A stretch of DNA of 64,000 nucleotides from Cordia subcordata (GCA_028554755.1 JAPTOF010000015.1:4154001-4218000), one strand, 5' to 3'; positions 20,861 to 32,546 are shown, counted from the first letter of the stretch. Made by a program: numbers and translations. Notes: generated from the sequence alone by a model not told the origin.

Positions 20861-21943
20861 AATTTTTGGTTGTGGCATAGAAGGCTAGGACATATGAGTA
20901 TGAGCATTTTGAAAACTTTGTCAAAATATGATCTTGTTAGAGATTTGCCAAAACTCAAGTTTGAAAAAGATAAAGTTTGTGATGCATGCCAATTAAGAAA
21001 ATAACACAACACTTCTTTCAGATCCATCAACAAGGTTTCAATTATGAGGGCATTACAATTGTTGCACATGGATTTGTTTAGACCAATTGATGTGGTTAGT
21101 CTAAGAGGTTCTAAGTATACTTTTGTGGTTGTAGATGATTATACTAGGTGCACTTGGCTCATGTTCCTTGCACACAAAAAATCAAGCCTTCAATGAATTT
21201 GCTAGATTGTGTAGAAAAGTGCAAAATGAGAAAGGATATTTTATAACTTGCATCTATAGTGATAATAGCACGGAATATGTGGACACTTTTTTATGCATTT
21301 TTATGATGAGCATGGCATTGAGCATAATGTTTTGGCCCCTCGGACTCCTCAATAAAATGGGGTAGTAGAGAGAAAGATTTGTACTTTACGAGAAATGGCA
21401 AAGACCATGCTCAAAGAACACAACTTGCCAACATACCTTTGGAGTGAAGCCATTGACATGACATGTTATGTGCAAAATCATGTGCTTATTAGACCCATTT
21501 TGAACAAAACTCCTTATGAACTTTTCCATGACAAAATTCTTAAAATCTCTTATTTCAAAGTCTTTGGTTGCAAATGTTTTATATTGAATACAAAGAACCA
21601 TTTGAGAAAATTTGATGCTAAATCTGATGAGGATATCTTTTTGAGTTATTCCACAAAGAGTAAGGCTTAAAGAAAGAGAACTCTTGTTGTGGAGGAGTCA
21701 GTGCATGTAACATTTGATGAGACTAACTTATTTGAGCTGAGAAAGGATGTTGATGATATAGGTTATCTATTGGAAAGGACAACACTTGAAGAGCAACCAT
21801 ATATAAGCAAAGAGATTCCTACTAAGCAAGATGATGCATATCAAGGAGAGGAATCACGAGACAAGGTGAATGAAGAACAAATTCCAAATCAAGAAAACAT
21901 CTTGGAGCAAGAAGAGGATACAGTTGATTTGTCGAAAAGTTGA
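20861..21943 (+). pseudogene. pol: Sirevirus integrase
   Basis: The zinc-binding HHCC domain is intact (LWHRRLGHMS...KVCDACQLRK, 20868-21001). The catalytic core follows in pieces: LLHMDLFRPI (first Asp), VVVDDYTRCTWL, IYSDNSTEY (second Asp), then PQ-stop-NGVVERK at about 21347-21375 where the catalytic Glu is kept but the preceding Gln codon is a stop. C-terminal parts (MLKEHNLPTYLWSEAI; FHDKILKISYFKVFGCKCF) are readable to about 21660, followed by the acidic linker. At least four stops or frame changes. Confidence 0.85.
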
Positions 21944-22960
21944 AAATTTGTGAGGCATCACCCCAAAGAGCACATTATTGGTGATCTCAACGAAGGTCTA
22001 AGAACTAGATGTAAGCTTAATACTCTTTGTGAGCATTGTGCATTTATCTTACTTATAGAGCCTAAGAATATTAGTGAAGCCTTGCTAGATAAGAATTAGA
22101 TAATGGTTATGCAAGAGAAACTTAATCAATTCACTAGAAAAAAGGTGTGGAAATCAGTTGAGAGACTTAGAGACAACCCGGTAATTGGTATTGGGTTTTT
22201 AGAAACAAACTTGATGAAACTGGTGTAGTAACTAGGAATAAGGCTGGACTTGTGGCCCAAGGATGTAATCAAGAAGCGGGAATTAACTATTATGAAACCT
22301 ATGCCCTCATAGCTAGATTGGAGTCAATTTGCATGTTGCTTGCATTTGCTTGTTATATGGACTTTTAAGCTTTACCAAATGGATGTGAAAAGTGCTTTCT
22401 TGAATGGTTTTATTGAAGAAGAAGTATATGTGGAATAACTTCCTAGTTTTGAAGATTCTTGTTTTTCAAATCATGTTTACAAACTCAAAAAGGCTTTATA
22501 TAGTTTGAAACAAGCCTCTGGGGCTTGGTATGAAAGGCTTAGTGGTTTTCTTGCTGAAAATAATTTCAAAAGAGGAAAATTAGATTCAACTTTATTTATC
22601 AAAATAGATAAAGATGATATCTTGCTTGTGCAAATCTATGTGGATGACATTATATTTGGTGCTACTAATGTTGTATTGTGTGAAAGTTTTGCTAAGTGTA
22701 TGAATAAGGAATTCAAAATGAGCATGATGGGAGAGTTGATATTCTTTCTTGGGCTTCAAATCAAACAAACAAAGGACGGAATATTTGTCAACCAAGCCGA
22801 GTATACAAACGAAGTTATCAAGAAATTTATGCTTGAAGATGCTAAAGAAATCGACATTCCATTGAGTCCCTCCACTAAGCTTGACAAGGATGAGAAGGGT
22901 AAACTCATGGATGAGAAAACGTATAGAGGTATGATTAGTAGTTTGTTTGATAGCCTTTAG
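21944..22960 (+). pseudogene. pol: Sirevirus reverse transcriptase
   Basis: The N-terminal half (21944-22500) is broken by several frame changes. The C-terminal half reads in one frame from MKQASGAWYERLSGFLAENN (22505). The catalytic box YVDD lies at 22637-22648 within QIYVDDIIFGATN, a hallmark of Sirevirus RT, followed by MSMMGELIFFLGLQIKQ. It ends at a frame change near 22950. Closely similar to the minus-strand RT of element D at 63550-64000. Confidence 0.9.
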
Positions 22961-23434
22961 ATCGGACATCATGTTTGTTGCATGTTTATGTGTTTGTTTC
23001 CAATCTAGTTCTAAAGAATCTCACTTAGTTGCAGTGAAGAGAATAATTAGATATCTTAAAGGCACAATTGATCTAGGACTTTGGTATGCTAAAGGAACCT
23101 CATTTGATTTGTGTGGTTATTCTGATGCAGATTTTGCCGGTCATAAGGTTGACCGAAAGAGTATAAGTGGTACGTGTCAATTTCTTGATCATTCCTTGGT
23201 CAAGTAGGAAGTAAAACAGTATTGCTATCTCTACGACCAAGGTCCAATACATTGTCTCTAGTTCATATGTTACTCAAAATTTGTGGATGGAAGTAAAACT
23301 TGCTTGATTATGATTTGTATTATAATCATGTTCCTGTCTTTTGTGATAATACTAGTGCTATAAAGCTTGCTAAGAGCCCCATCCAACATTCCAGAACTGA
23401 ATATATCGAGATTGGGCACCACTTCATTAGGGAT
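22947..23434 (+). pseudogene. pol: Sirevirus RNase H, 5' part, cut by N1
   Basis: AVKRIIRYLKGTIDLGLWYA, then YSDADFAGHKVDRKSISGTC (RNase H core with Asp residues), then a broken stretch with the YCDNTSAI-like and SPIQHSRT-like blocks (23340-23400) and HHFIRD at 23418-23434. The coding sequence stops at GGGAT (23430-23434), where element N1 inserts, and resumes at 30889. Confidence 0.9.
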
Positions 23435-25446
23435 TGATGTGTTTGTTTTGTGTGTTTATGTATTGCAAGTATATACTTGTCTTGAGGTGTTTTGAGCTTC
23501 ATTTGGTGTATTAGTATAGCATTTAGGTCATACTTGTGCATATTAGAGTCTACATGTTCATAGTTGAAGTTAAGACTTAAATGCTACAATAATGCGCATT
23601 TATTGCTTGTTTTAGGTGTGATTTGGAGAGATAATTAGAGCTTGATTGAGGGTTCTTAGTATGTGGAACAAATCCAAGGGTGTTTTGGACATAAAGGAAT
23701 GAAGAAAAGTGCATTTGGAAGTGGCCGGGCGAAAGAAGGAGCGACCGAGGCGAAATCGAGTGCAACGTGAGCCAAATTCAGAGCTTGCAACCTAAAAAGG
23801 ATATGAAAAAATTTTGGACATGTTTTAGGATGCAAAAGATGGCTAGGAGATCCCCACAATGATATGAAGCCATGAAAAAAATGGTGCATGAATCGGAGCC
23901 AAAACGAGCAAGATATGGACATTTTACTGTCCAGACCGGTCGACCTCCTGTCAAGGCCGATCGACTGGCTGAGGCCGACTGGCCGGATCAGAATCTAGGC
24001 CAATTCTAGTTAGACGACTTAGCCCTAAAGCCAAACAACTAATTGGGCCCCCGGCTAGACGCGCTGAAAGCTCTATTTAAGCCACTTTTCTGCCCTTTTT
24101 GAAGAAGAACAAGACCCAAATCAAACACCCATTTCTCTAAACCCAAAATCCACCACCAAAAATCACCTCACACACTCACTTCTAAGCACATTTAACACTT
24201 AGAATCAAGGATCCAAGAAGATCAAACACTAGGATTTGGGGCATAATTCATGGATTGTAAAGCTTGGCTATAGATAGAAGGGTATCTCTCTTTTATCCTA
24301 AGTCTAATTATGTGTGATTAGAGCTATGTAGGGTGATTATATCTTGTATTTATGGATTGATTACTACTTTTTATTAATGGAAACTTGATGGATTTATGTA
24401 TATATGCTTTATGCTTAGGGCTTCAAAGGCTATTTTACATACGTGTCTATGTGTTTGTTGAAATGCCTCAATAATGTAGCATATGTATATTAAAGTCTAT
24501 TGTGTTATTAACCATTTCTAAATCATTATGCTAGCATGGCAATGTGTTTGTGTGGTGATTACATGAAATGTGTATGACTATATACATGTCTATGTGTGTG
24601 TTAGCATACTTAATAGCATGAATAGCTTCTATTGCATACATGTTTGGTGCTATTGCTTAAATTGGTGTAATCTAAGTATGTCTATATGCTTAGTAGTAGA
24701 ATACCCCAGAATATTCTCGAATGCCATGCCCTAGATGTGTTTGCTTTGTGCTCAAACGTTAATACCCGCTATTGTGATGATGATCGGTGGTGCACAACTA
24801 ATGGCTAGCCTAGGTCGAGTCTCCCTTAACTTTAAATCTAACTAATGGGTTTCAGGGTAGGTTAGTCGACCTTAGACGTACTAGGTCTTGGCTTTAAATC
24901 TAGCTAATGATTTAGACGCTAGGGCTAGATCGATCTAAGTCACCTAGAATCCTAACTAATAGCCTTAAGTCATAAAGGTCGTACGCAGTGGCTCTAGGGG
25001 TCGACACCTAGGGATGGATTTGCACTAAGTCATAGGGTCTAATTAGGAGGTTAATTAGGAGACTAGACGAGAGCAATTAAGTTTAATCCATCAAGCAACC
25101 TTAACAACAAGTAGTAATTACCCATTTGCAAGACGTAATCACCATATTCCCCATTTTCACGTGTTAGCATTCCTTTAGGTCGCTTGATTCCTGCATAACA
25201 CATATACTATTTTTTTATTTTCTTGCCTGTAGCTTAGATTTATCTTTCCCGAGCTCCCCTCAAACCAAAAACCCCAATAACATTGTAGTTAGGACCTCAA
25301 CACGTAGCTTTGAAGACGCACTTAGCTTAGGACACCATACATGTTAGGCCTTCCCGTGGATTTGACCCCGCACTCGCACACACCGTACTACACACGACTT
25401 GTGCACTTGCGGGCTATTTAGGCTTGTGCTCACGAATAGCGTATCA
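23435..25446 (+). mobile_element. 5' LTR of N1
   Basis: 2012 bp, TGATGTGTTTGTTTTGTG...GCGTATCA. Contains GGTCGACC at 23938-23945 within a GC-rich block (23930-24065), then TCTATTTAAGCC near 24072 as a TATA-like site. The paired GGCTTTAAATC blocks lie near 24827 and 24888, and the terminal block TGCACTTGCGGGCTATTTAGG near 25403. Confidence 0.92.
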
Positions 25447-25452
25447 AGTTCT

Positions 25453-25470
25453 TGGTGCCATTGCCGAGGA
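25453..25470 (+). other. Primer-binding site of N1 (tRNA-Asp type)
   Basis: TGGTGCCATTGCCGAGGA, three differences from the complement of the plant tRNA-Asp 3' end (TGGCGCCGTTGCCGGGGA), placed six bases after the LTR end. Confidence 0.88.
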
Positions 25471-25625
25471 GGTAATAGTTGTTTGGTTTCTTAGTTTTTG
25501 TGTCTTAGCTTGTTACATGTTGTTTTATCTTTTCTTTACACGTTTTCTTTATTTTGATTAATAAAAGAAAATTTCAAAAAAAAATCATTGAGCATTGTGA
25601 AGAGGTTTACTTGTGTCAATTAGTC

Positions 25626-27377
25626 ATGAAAGATCCTAATGCATCAAGGTGGTCATTTGTATCCTCTTTCCTACCACCTGAATGTGTTCCTTTTGCTTGT
25701 CGCGTGTGTAGAAGTTATGAGCATGAAACTTTCTTTTGCCCCCACGATGATCCGTAATCGGCTTGTATATGCAATCATTGCGGAAGCCATGATCATTTTT
25801 CTAGTGTTTGTTTTACCCTCTACCGGCGTTCCCGATTGCGTACAACGTCTAATGCCCCTAGCAATCATATGCCTATGCATGCATCCACATCTAATTATTA
25901 CGATTCTAGGGAGCAACAACATGTATATTCATATTGGGATCAAGATGACTCTTAATATTTTCCACCTCATTGCTTTGAAAATCTATCTCCCACACCATCG
26001 TTTCCCACCTACCCTTCTCCTGAGTACTATAATGGTTGTGCCTATAGTGATCCCAATCAAGATGTTTCCCATTTTCACTCGGTTGAGACCTCTTCTTTTA
26101 GGTCTTCTTGTTAAGAGGAAACACTTGACTATCTCCTATCCATCATCCAATCTAACCAAGAACAACTAGAGAGTGTGAAGCGAGACACCAAATCTTTAGG
26201 TGTGTCCTTGGAGAGAGTGGTTGAGAGTGTGCAACTCATGAGCGAGAATGTTATAATATCTTGAGAACAAGTTGAAGAGATAGGAGAGAGACCTAGATAT
26301 GAGAGAATTAGTGGTGAAAAAGATGATATTTTGGAGAGACGATTAGAAAAAGAGGTCAATGGAGAGATCACATCTTGCATTGAGGATGAGGATGAGCTTA
26401 ATGATAATTTGGTTCTTGATGACTCTTATGAATATGTTTTAGAGGAAATAGTACCCTATCCTCCTAAGCTTTCAACGACTTCTGTTGAGTCACGTGAGCC
26501 TTTTCTTTCTCCTCATCCCATACATTCCATACACTTGGAGGTTGAGTCTCATGATCATAGCACTTATTTGCATTTTGAGTCTACATTTAGGGAGTCTAGG
26601 GTACACACCTCCCTTAACCATTCATGAATCCATGACCTGAAATCCTTTAAGTCCCCATTATCCCCTCTATGTGTGTCTACGCCATATGAAAAGCATGATG
26701 GTGAGATGCCACCCACTAGTGATGAATTTATTGTTGAATTTAAATAGACTGTACCTAGTGAAGGTTTAAAGTCATCCATTGGGGAAAACAAGACATCAAT
26801 TTCAGAGGTTTTAGATGATAAATCTCTTGGAGTTAAGAATTATTATATTGAGGAGAATAGCAACTCTAAGAAGACACATAAGAAAGAAATTGATGTGCTT
26901 AGAAGATTGATTTATGGGTCTCTTTGGATGTTTGGTGAATCATTAATGGAAATAAAGCCCATTAAGATTAAATCCACCCCTTGTGAGGAGTTAGAGCGAC
27001 CTAGGCTTGATGGTGAGGTATCTTATGGAGAAGAAGAGTGTAGTACATCCATTTCTCTTGTTGTTGCTCCTCCTTCTCCAAGTGTCATTCCTACTCCCTT
27101 TTTCTATTCTGTGGATTCTCCATCTTTGGATCTCACATTCGTGCCTTCATGCATAGAACATTTTCATCTAGGGTTAGAAAGCACGTTTACTATGTTGCAT
27201 GCATTAGACCTATCTTTGACCCATGGGAAAGATGTGTTCTTAGCCCTTAATTATGAGAAGAAGACAATAGGGTGGTTAGTTACCGAGCAAGCGGGGCGTG
27301 ATCTTCCATGTTTATGCATGACATCTTTCACACTTGCGCACACATTTTCATTTGATGTTTCGCGGTGGGATCTTTAA
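25626..27377 (+). pseudogene. Family-N ORF, copy N1 (double CCHC zinc knuckle protein)
   Basis: No database family recognised. One frame of 584 codons from MKDPNASRWSF to SFDVSRWDL-stop, with about six in-frame stops (for example at 25755) and no frameshift visible. N-terminal features are two zinc knuckles of the C-x2-C-x4-H-x4-C type, as in retroviral nucleocapsids: CRVCRSYEHETFFC (near 25699-25740) and CNHCGSHDHFSSVC (near 25768-25809). These are followed by a Tyr/His/Ser-rich stretch, a short coiled-coil-like region (SNQEQLESVKRDTKSLGVSL), an acidic segment (CIEDEDELNDN), the conserved SYEYVLEEIVPYPPKLST, and a basic segment before YGSLWMFGESLMEIKPIKI. It is the only ORF of the element. 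It may be a gag-like RNA-binding protein, but the knuckles are N-terminal, unlike normal gag. Confidence is high that it was a gene and low for function. Confidence 0.75.
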
Positions 27378-28898
27378 AAGGGGTGCATTGTGTATCTATT
27401 GCCCTATCATTTGTTGCATGACCCTTTTCCTTCTACTACCTACACTTGGTTGAACATCCAGCAATTTGTGCCTCGCAATTTTAAACATGTATTGCTCTAA
27501 CACTAGTGCCTGGCTAGAGGCGTTAAATCCAGTGTTGCTAGGAGGCACCCTAGACATGTTTATATTTCATTTGCTTTCCTTGCTTTTCTTTTTCTTTTTT
27601 GTGCTTCTAGTATTATAGTTCTTTGACTTTTAATTGCTTTTTATTTTTCCTTTTCACCCTTCCAAGTGTTGATCCTCACTTCTATCATTTCCCATTCTTC
27701 ATACACCTTGTTTATCATTTGATGATGCTAATGCAAGCTCACATAGCAATGCTACTAATCATATGCTTTGAGTGTTTATGATTTGTTGAAAGATAAGGAT
27801 TAGTAATTGAATCATTATCTATTGGCATCGAAGAGCTTCAAAGAACGCAAGGTTGTATCTATCCTTTTTCCACTTGTCCTACTATATCTACCTCGTCCCT
27901 ACCACCCTTACTTGCTTTGTATCGCCTATTTGCTTGTTTGTGCTTTTGTTTTATTTGTTTGAGGACAAGAAAATTTTAGGTTTGGGGGTGTGGGAGTTTG
28001 GTTTTTTTGTTTTATGCTTTGATTAGGGTAGAAGTGCATTTTATGATGAAAATTGTGAAAATTTTTCAATTTTGATGAATGTAGAGTCGTTTGTCTCTTG
28101 GTTGATTGGAGTGTTGGCTTTTGTGATTAATTCAATTAATTGGTGAATATGAGTTACATTGTGGGGAGTGAATAGAGTGGATTGAAAATCGGGTCTTAGA
28201 GAGGATGCCCTTAAGGTTGTGGGGAGTAAGGACCTTTAAGAATGACCTTTGTAGCCACCCCATAATTTGGTAGGAAAGAGTGTTGAAAAAGGGTTATTAA
28301 TATGAGTGCCCTTCCTTGATTGGTTTGTTTTGATATGCCAAAGCCTTTCTTTTTCTTTTCTTTTTGTGTGAATACAATGCAAAGCATGAAAAATAAAAAA
28401 AAAAAATGAAAAAGGCAAAAGGTGCAAAATTATTAAAAAAAATGTGAAAAAGGGAAAAGCCAAAGGCACTAAAAAGTTTTGTGAATAAGTGCATAAGTGA
28501 CACAATGTCAACTTAGCACAAGCTATCCTCTATGTAGATATGTGAATAAGGCTTTTTATAAGCCATTGTGTAAGTATATATTCTCTTTTCTTGTCTTTGA
28601 GGCTTTGTGCATATTGGAGAGGCCATGTTAGTTGAAGGGGCACGAAATCTCAACATCTTGAGTGCGTGCGTTAGAATCCTAGGCTTGTGGCTATTTGGCT
28701 ACTCGGGAACTTCCTACGAGGTTCAAGGCCCTTTATGATTTGAGGGAGGATTTGAAGAGACTTGAGGATCTCTCCATAATAGGAATGCCCCCTTCATGCT
28801 TCTTAGGCTAACCATGACAGCGAGTCAATTCCTTAGGCAACCTTTTGTATCAACTATGGAGCTAACTTAAGTTTGGGCTTGCTTGGGGACAAGCAAGG
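27378..28898 (+). other. N1 3' spacer with internal PPT-like block
   Basis: Starts with the post-ORF tail and the block TGCCTGGCTAGAGGCGTTAA near 27508, then non-coding sequence matching N2 50290-51725 and, reversed, E1 1503-2900. An internal PPT-like block (GAGGACAAG...TTTGGGGGTGTGGGAG) lies at 27960-27996, and the segment near 28340-28450 is A-rich or T-rich low complexity. ORFs read on the minus strand here (28236-28511) are artefacts of the T-rich complement. Confidence 0.75.
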
Positions 28899-28915
28899 AA
28901 AAGGTTTAGGGGTGT
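28899..28915 (+). other. Polypurine tract of N1
   Basis: AAAAGGTTTAGGGGTGT immediately before the 3' LTR start TGATG at 28916. Preceded by GGGGACAAGCAAGG, a block repeated at the internal PPT-like site about 0.9 kb upstream. Confidence 0.85.
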
Positions 28916-30883
28916 TGATGTGTTTGTTTTGTGTGCTTATGTATTGCAAGTATATACTTTTTTTGAGGTGTTTTGAGCTTCATTTGGTGTATTAGAATAG
29001 GATTTAAGTCATACTTGTGCATATTAGAGTTTACATGTTCATAGTTGAAGTTAAGACTTAAATGCTACACTAATACGTGTTTATTACTTATTTTAGGTGT
29101 GATTTGGAGAGATAATTAGAGCTTGATTGAGGGTGCTTGGTGTGTGGAACAAAGCCAAGGGTGTTTTAGACATAAAGGAATGAAGAAAAGTGCATTTGGA
29201 AGTGGCTGGGCGAAAGAAGGAACGATCGAGGCGAAACCAAGCGCAACGTGAGCCAAATTCGGAGCTTGCAACCTAAAAAGGACATGGAAAAATTTTGGAC
29301 ATGTTTTAGGGTGAAAAAGATGGCTTGGGAGATCCCCCACAATGATACGAAGCCATGAAATAAACAGTGCGCGAATCGGAGCCAAAACGAGTAAGATATG
29401 GACAATTTACTGTCAAGACCAGTCGACCTCCTATCAAGGCGATCGACCAGCCGGATCAGAATCTGGGCCAATTTTAGCCGGACGACTTAGCCCTAAAGTC
29501 GGACGACCGGTTAGGCCCCCGGCTGGATGCGCTAAAAGCTCTATTTAAGCCACTCTTCAGACCTTTGAAGAAGAACAAGACCCAAATCAAACACCCATTT
29601 CCCTAAACCCAAAAGTCACCTCACATACTCACTTCTAAACACATTTAACACTTGGAATCAAGGATAGCTCATGGATTATAAAGCTTGGCTGTAGATAGAA
29701 AGGTATCTCTCTTTTATCCTAAGTCTAATTATGTGTGATTAGAGCTATGTAGGGTGATTATATCTTGTTTTTATGGATTGATTGCTACTTTTTATTAATG
29801 GGAACTTGATGGATTTATGTATATATGCTTTATGCTTAGGGCTTCAAAGGCTATTTTACATACATGTTTATGTGTTTGTTGAAATGCCTCAATGATGTAG
29901 CATATGTATATTGAAGTCTATTGTGTTATTAACCATTTCTAAATCATTATGCTAGCATGTCTATGTGTTTGTGTGGTGATTACATGAAATGGGTATAACT
30001 ATATACATGTCTATGTGTGTGTTAGCATACTTAATAGCATAAATAGCTTCTATTGCATACATGTCGGGTGCCATTGCTTAAATTGGTGTAATCTAAATAT
30101 GTCTATGTGCTTAGTAGTAGAATACCCCAGAATATTCTCGAACACCATGACCTAGATGTGTTTGCTTTGCTCTCAAATGTTAATACTCGTTATTGTGACG
30201 ATGATTGGTGGTGCATAACTAATGGCTAGCCTAGGTCGAGTCTCCCTTCACTTTAAATCTAGCTAATAGGTTTTAGGGTAGGTTAGTAGGTTAGTCGACC
30301 TTAGATGGACTAGGTCTTGGCTTTAAATCCAGCCAATGATTTAGACGTTACGGCTTGATCAATCTAAGTCACCTAAAATCCTAACTAGCTGGCCCTATGG
30401 CCCTAAGTCATAAAGGCCATACGCCGTGGCTCTAGGGGTCGACACCTAGGGACGTATTTGCACTGAGTCTTAGGGTGTAATTAGGAGGTTAATTAAGAGA
30501 CTAGATGAGAGCAACTAAGTTTAATCCATCCAGCAACCCTAACAACAAGTAGTAATTACCCATTTGCAAGACATAATCACCCTATTCCCCATTTCCACGT
30601 GTTAGCATCCCTTTAGGTCGCTTGATTCCCCCATCACACACAATCTATTTTTTTATTTTCTTGCCTGTAGCTTAGATTTATCTTTCCCGAGCTCCCCTCA
30701 AACTAAAAATCCCAAAAGCATTATAGTTAGGACCTCAACACGTAGCTTTTATGACGCACTTAGCTTAGGACACCATACATGTTAGGCCTCCCCATGGATT
30801 CGACCCCGTACCCGCACACACCGTACTAAACACGACCTGTGCGCTTGCGGGCTATTTAGGGTGTGCTTACGAATAACGTATCA
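28916..30883 (+). mobile_element. 3' LTR of N1
   Basis: 1968 bp, colinear with the 5' LTR. The GC-rich promoter block lies at 29415-29525 (GTCGACC at 29422; GATCGACC), then TCTATTTAAGCC near 29541. It ends AACGTATCA at 30883, followed by GGGAT and the resumed Sirevirus RNase H sequence. Confidence 0.92.
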
Positions 30884-31000
30884 GGGATCATGTGTAAAAA
30901 GGTGATATTGTGCTTGAATTTGTTGACACTTTGCATTGAGTTGCTGACATTTTTACAAAATTTTTGAATGAAGAGCAATTTTGTAAAATAAGGAGAGAAA
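30884..31000 (+). pseudogene. pol: Sirevirus RNase H, 3' end (resumed after N1)
   Basis: After the GGGAT duplication the sequence continues exactly where it left off at 23434, as the HV.KGDIVLEFVDTLH.VADIFTK block ending near 30965. The same block occurs intact in element D (minus strand, 63075-63311), which confirms the join. A short tail follows before the non-coding gap. Confidence 0.9.
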
Positions 31001-31523
31001 TTGAAATGCAAACTTGTACTGAATTTGTGTTCATATCATTAGTGTTTGCTTTCTTTAGATTGAGATTGCATCTAAAAGCATGATTAAGATGCAAAACTTT
31101 GTTTAAAGTGCATATTTTTTTTTATGAGAAATGTTATGTTTTAGTAAAAAATGGAGTTAAAAATGAGTTACATTGCACAAAAATTACACTTTTTTGCCAA
31201 AAAAAGGTCTACCGGTCGACCTTTAGGTACTTTCAATCGACCGCCAGGGAGCCTAGCACTTCCAGTGACTTAAACTAGTTTTGCCGGTCGATCGACTGGC
31301 TTCGTCGGTCAATTCACTAAGTCAGGCATAGCTATTTGAAAACCCAATTTTGGCTCATTCTCTTCATTCTCTTCTACATTTTTAAAACCTTAACTGCAAT
31401 TTCTCTTAAACCCTCCTAAACACCTATTAACATAAAAAATCTTCTAAAATTGCTTCAAGATATGCATTACCCATATCGTAAAGATCATTCTTACATCATT
31501 ATTTCTTCAAAACTTGCATCAAA
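31001..31523 (+). other. Sirevirus pol/env-like intergenic spacer with palindromes
   Basis: Non-coding. Contains ACCGGTCGACCT at 31211-31222 and GCCGGTCGATCGACTGGC near 31284, the same motif found in the LTR promoters in this window and in the equivalent spacer of element D (62815-62945). It may serve the downstream ORF, for instance as an internal promoter or RNA structure; that is inference. Confidence 0.6.
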
Positions 31524-32546
31524 ATGGTAGATTCAAGAAAAGGGAAGGCCAAAGCTTATGTTCTGAAAGACCAAGAACAAGTTCTCCACCATCTCAAACT
31601 CAATGACTACCACGACCAGAACCATACCACCAGATGATTTGCCAAAAAGGGATGTGCAGGGAAGCAAAATTCGTTATGAAAGATACTTGATGGATGCGGA
31701 CGTTATAGGAGCAAGGGTGATTGAACTTCTCTAGGGACAAGGTTGGTATGATTTGACTCATGTAAATGTGAAGTTTATGAGTCTATGGTTTATCAATTTT
31801 ACTCTTATGTACAAAAAGTTCAAGGTTTTAAACCTCTAACTATTGAATTGTGGGTCAATGGCCCTAAGCCAAAAGTATTCAATTGGTATTTCAACATAAG
31901 CTGTATAAATCACATGGAAATCTACTGGTGTAATAGTGCAACGATTACTGAGGCTTAGTTTAAGAGTTTACCAGCTGATATCCAAGTGAAAATTAGAGAA
32001 AGGTCAAGAAACCACACCATTTTCACATTGCCAGTTACGGGTTTTGCAATTGGGGAGTTTCAAAGACAGGTACATGAAGAGGCTCAGGATGAAGTTCAAG
32101 ATATTCTAGATGAGGTAGAAACGCAAAAGTGGGCTCGAAGAATAAATATAAACATTCAAGAACCCGTTATTGGCATGCCTATGTATGTGAGCTCTTAAGA
32201 AGAGGCAGATCCTAACTTAACCACTGAATAACAAGAATTTCAAATAGCTCTGAGGGAATCAAGAAGACAAGCTAGATTTGAGGAGCAACGAAGATAGGAG
32301 TTGAGACGTGGCACAGGATCTAGTACCGGTGTATAGCAATAGGTGCCACAAGAAGATCTATTTATTTTGCCACAACTCTTAGAGAAAATAAAGATGCTCA
32401 ACACAAATGTTGAGCAAATGACCACTACATGGACTTAAAATTGCCAAGAGTTAATAAAGTGGCAAACCAACATTGATTCAAAAATTAAGGGCATGCATAC
32501 AGATATGACCAACTTCTTCAAGCATTACCATGGCCAAAATCCCTAG
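31524..32546 (+). pseudogene. Sirevirus post-pol ('env-like') ORF
   Basis: Starts MVDSRKGKAKAYVLKD at 31524 and ends near 32546 (FFKHYHGQNP-stop). Many stops and at least one frame change. The middle portion 31986-32195 reads MKIRERSRNHTIFTLPVTGF. The C-terminal part has ALRESRRQARFEEQRR and a coiled-coil-like tail ending IDSKIKGMHTDM. It aligns in order with the better-kept minus-strand copy in element D (62607-61221). This ORF is characteristic of Sireviruses and was called env-like because of its position; envelope function is unproven and no transmembrane segment is evident here. Confidence 0.75.

Larger units (their letters stand above)
23435..30883 (+). mobile_element. Pol-less LTR retrotransposon N1, nested in Sirevirus RNase H
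   Basis: 7449-bp element: 5' LTR 23435-25446, tRNA-Asp-type PBS, one decayed ORF (25626-27377), 1.4 kb 3' spacer, PPT, 3' LTR 28916-30883. The 5-bp target duplication GGGAT (23430-23434; 30884-30888) is perfect. The internal region has no protease, RT, RNase H or integrase. LTR start, PBS type, 3' spacer and PPT link it to the gypsy element E1, so it would depend on a related helper. The two LTRs differ at about a dozen places in their first 180 bases, so the insertion is not recent. Confidence 0.92.

Noticed and set aside
25453..25470. tRNA gene candidates suggested by tRNA-complementary sequence at 4372, 7118, 18634, 25453, 43045 and 48167
   Set aside because: Only 12-18 bases complementary to tRNA 3' ends are present, placed right after LTRs; they are primer-binding sites. 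No cloverleaf is present.
25671..26380. Antisense ORFs opposite the family-N ORF (also 48966-49217 and 49374-50198)
   Set aside because: They are shadows of the plus-strand frame; the two plus-strand copies are colinear and carry the zinc knuckles, the antisense ones have no motif.
28236..28511. Phe/Leu-rich minus-strand ORFs in N1, N2 (50976-51336) and plus-strand ORFs in E1 (1787-2310)
   Set aside because: They come from the same T-rich low-complexity part of the shared 3' spacer, change frame between copies and show no conserved protein pattern.
31524..32546. True retroviral envelope gene
   Set aside because: Position alone suggests it. No signal peptide, membrane anchor or cleavage site is visible, and the better copy at 61221-62607 resembles a plant third-ORF family instead.
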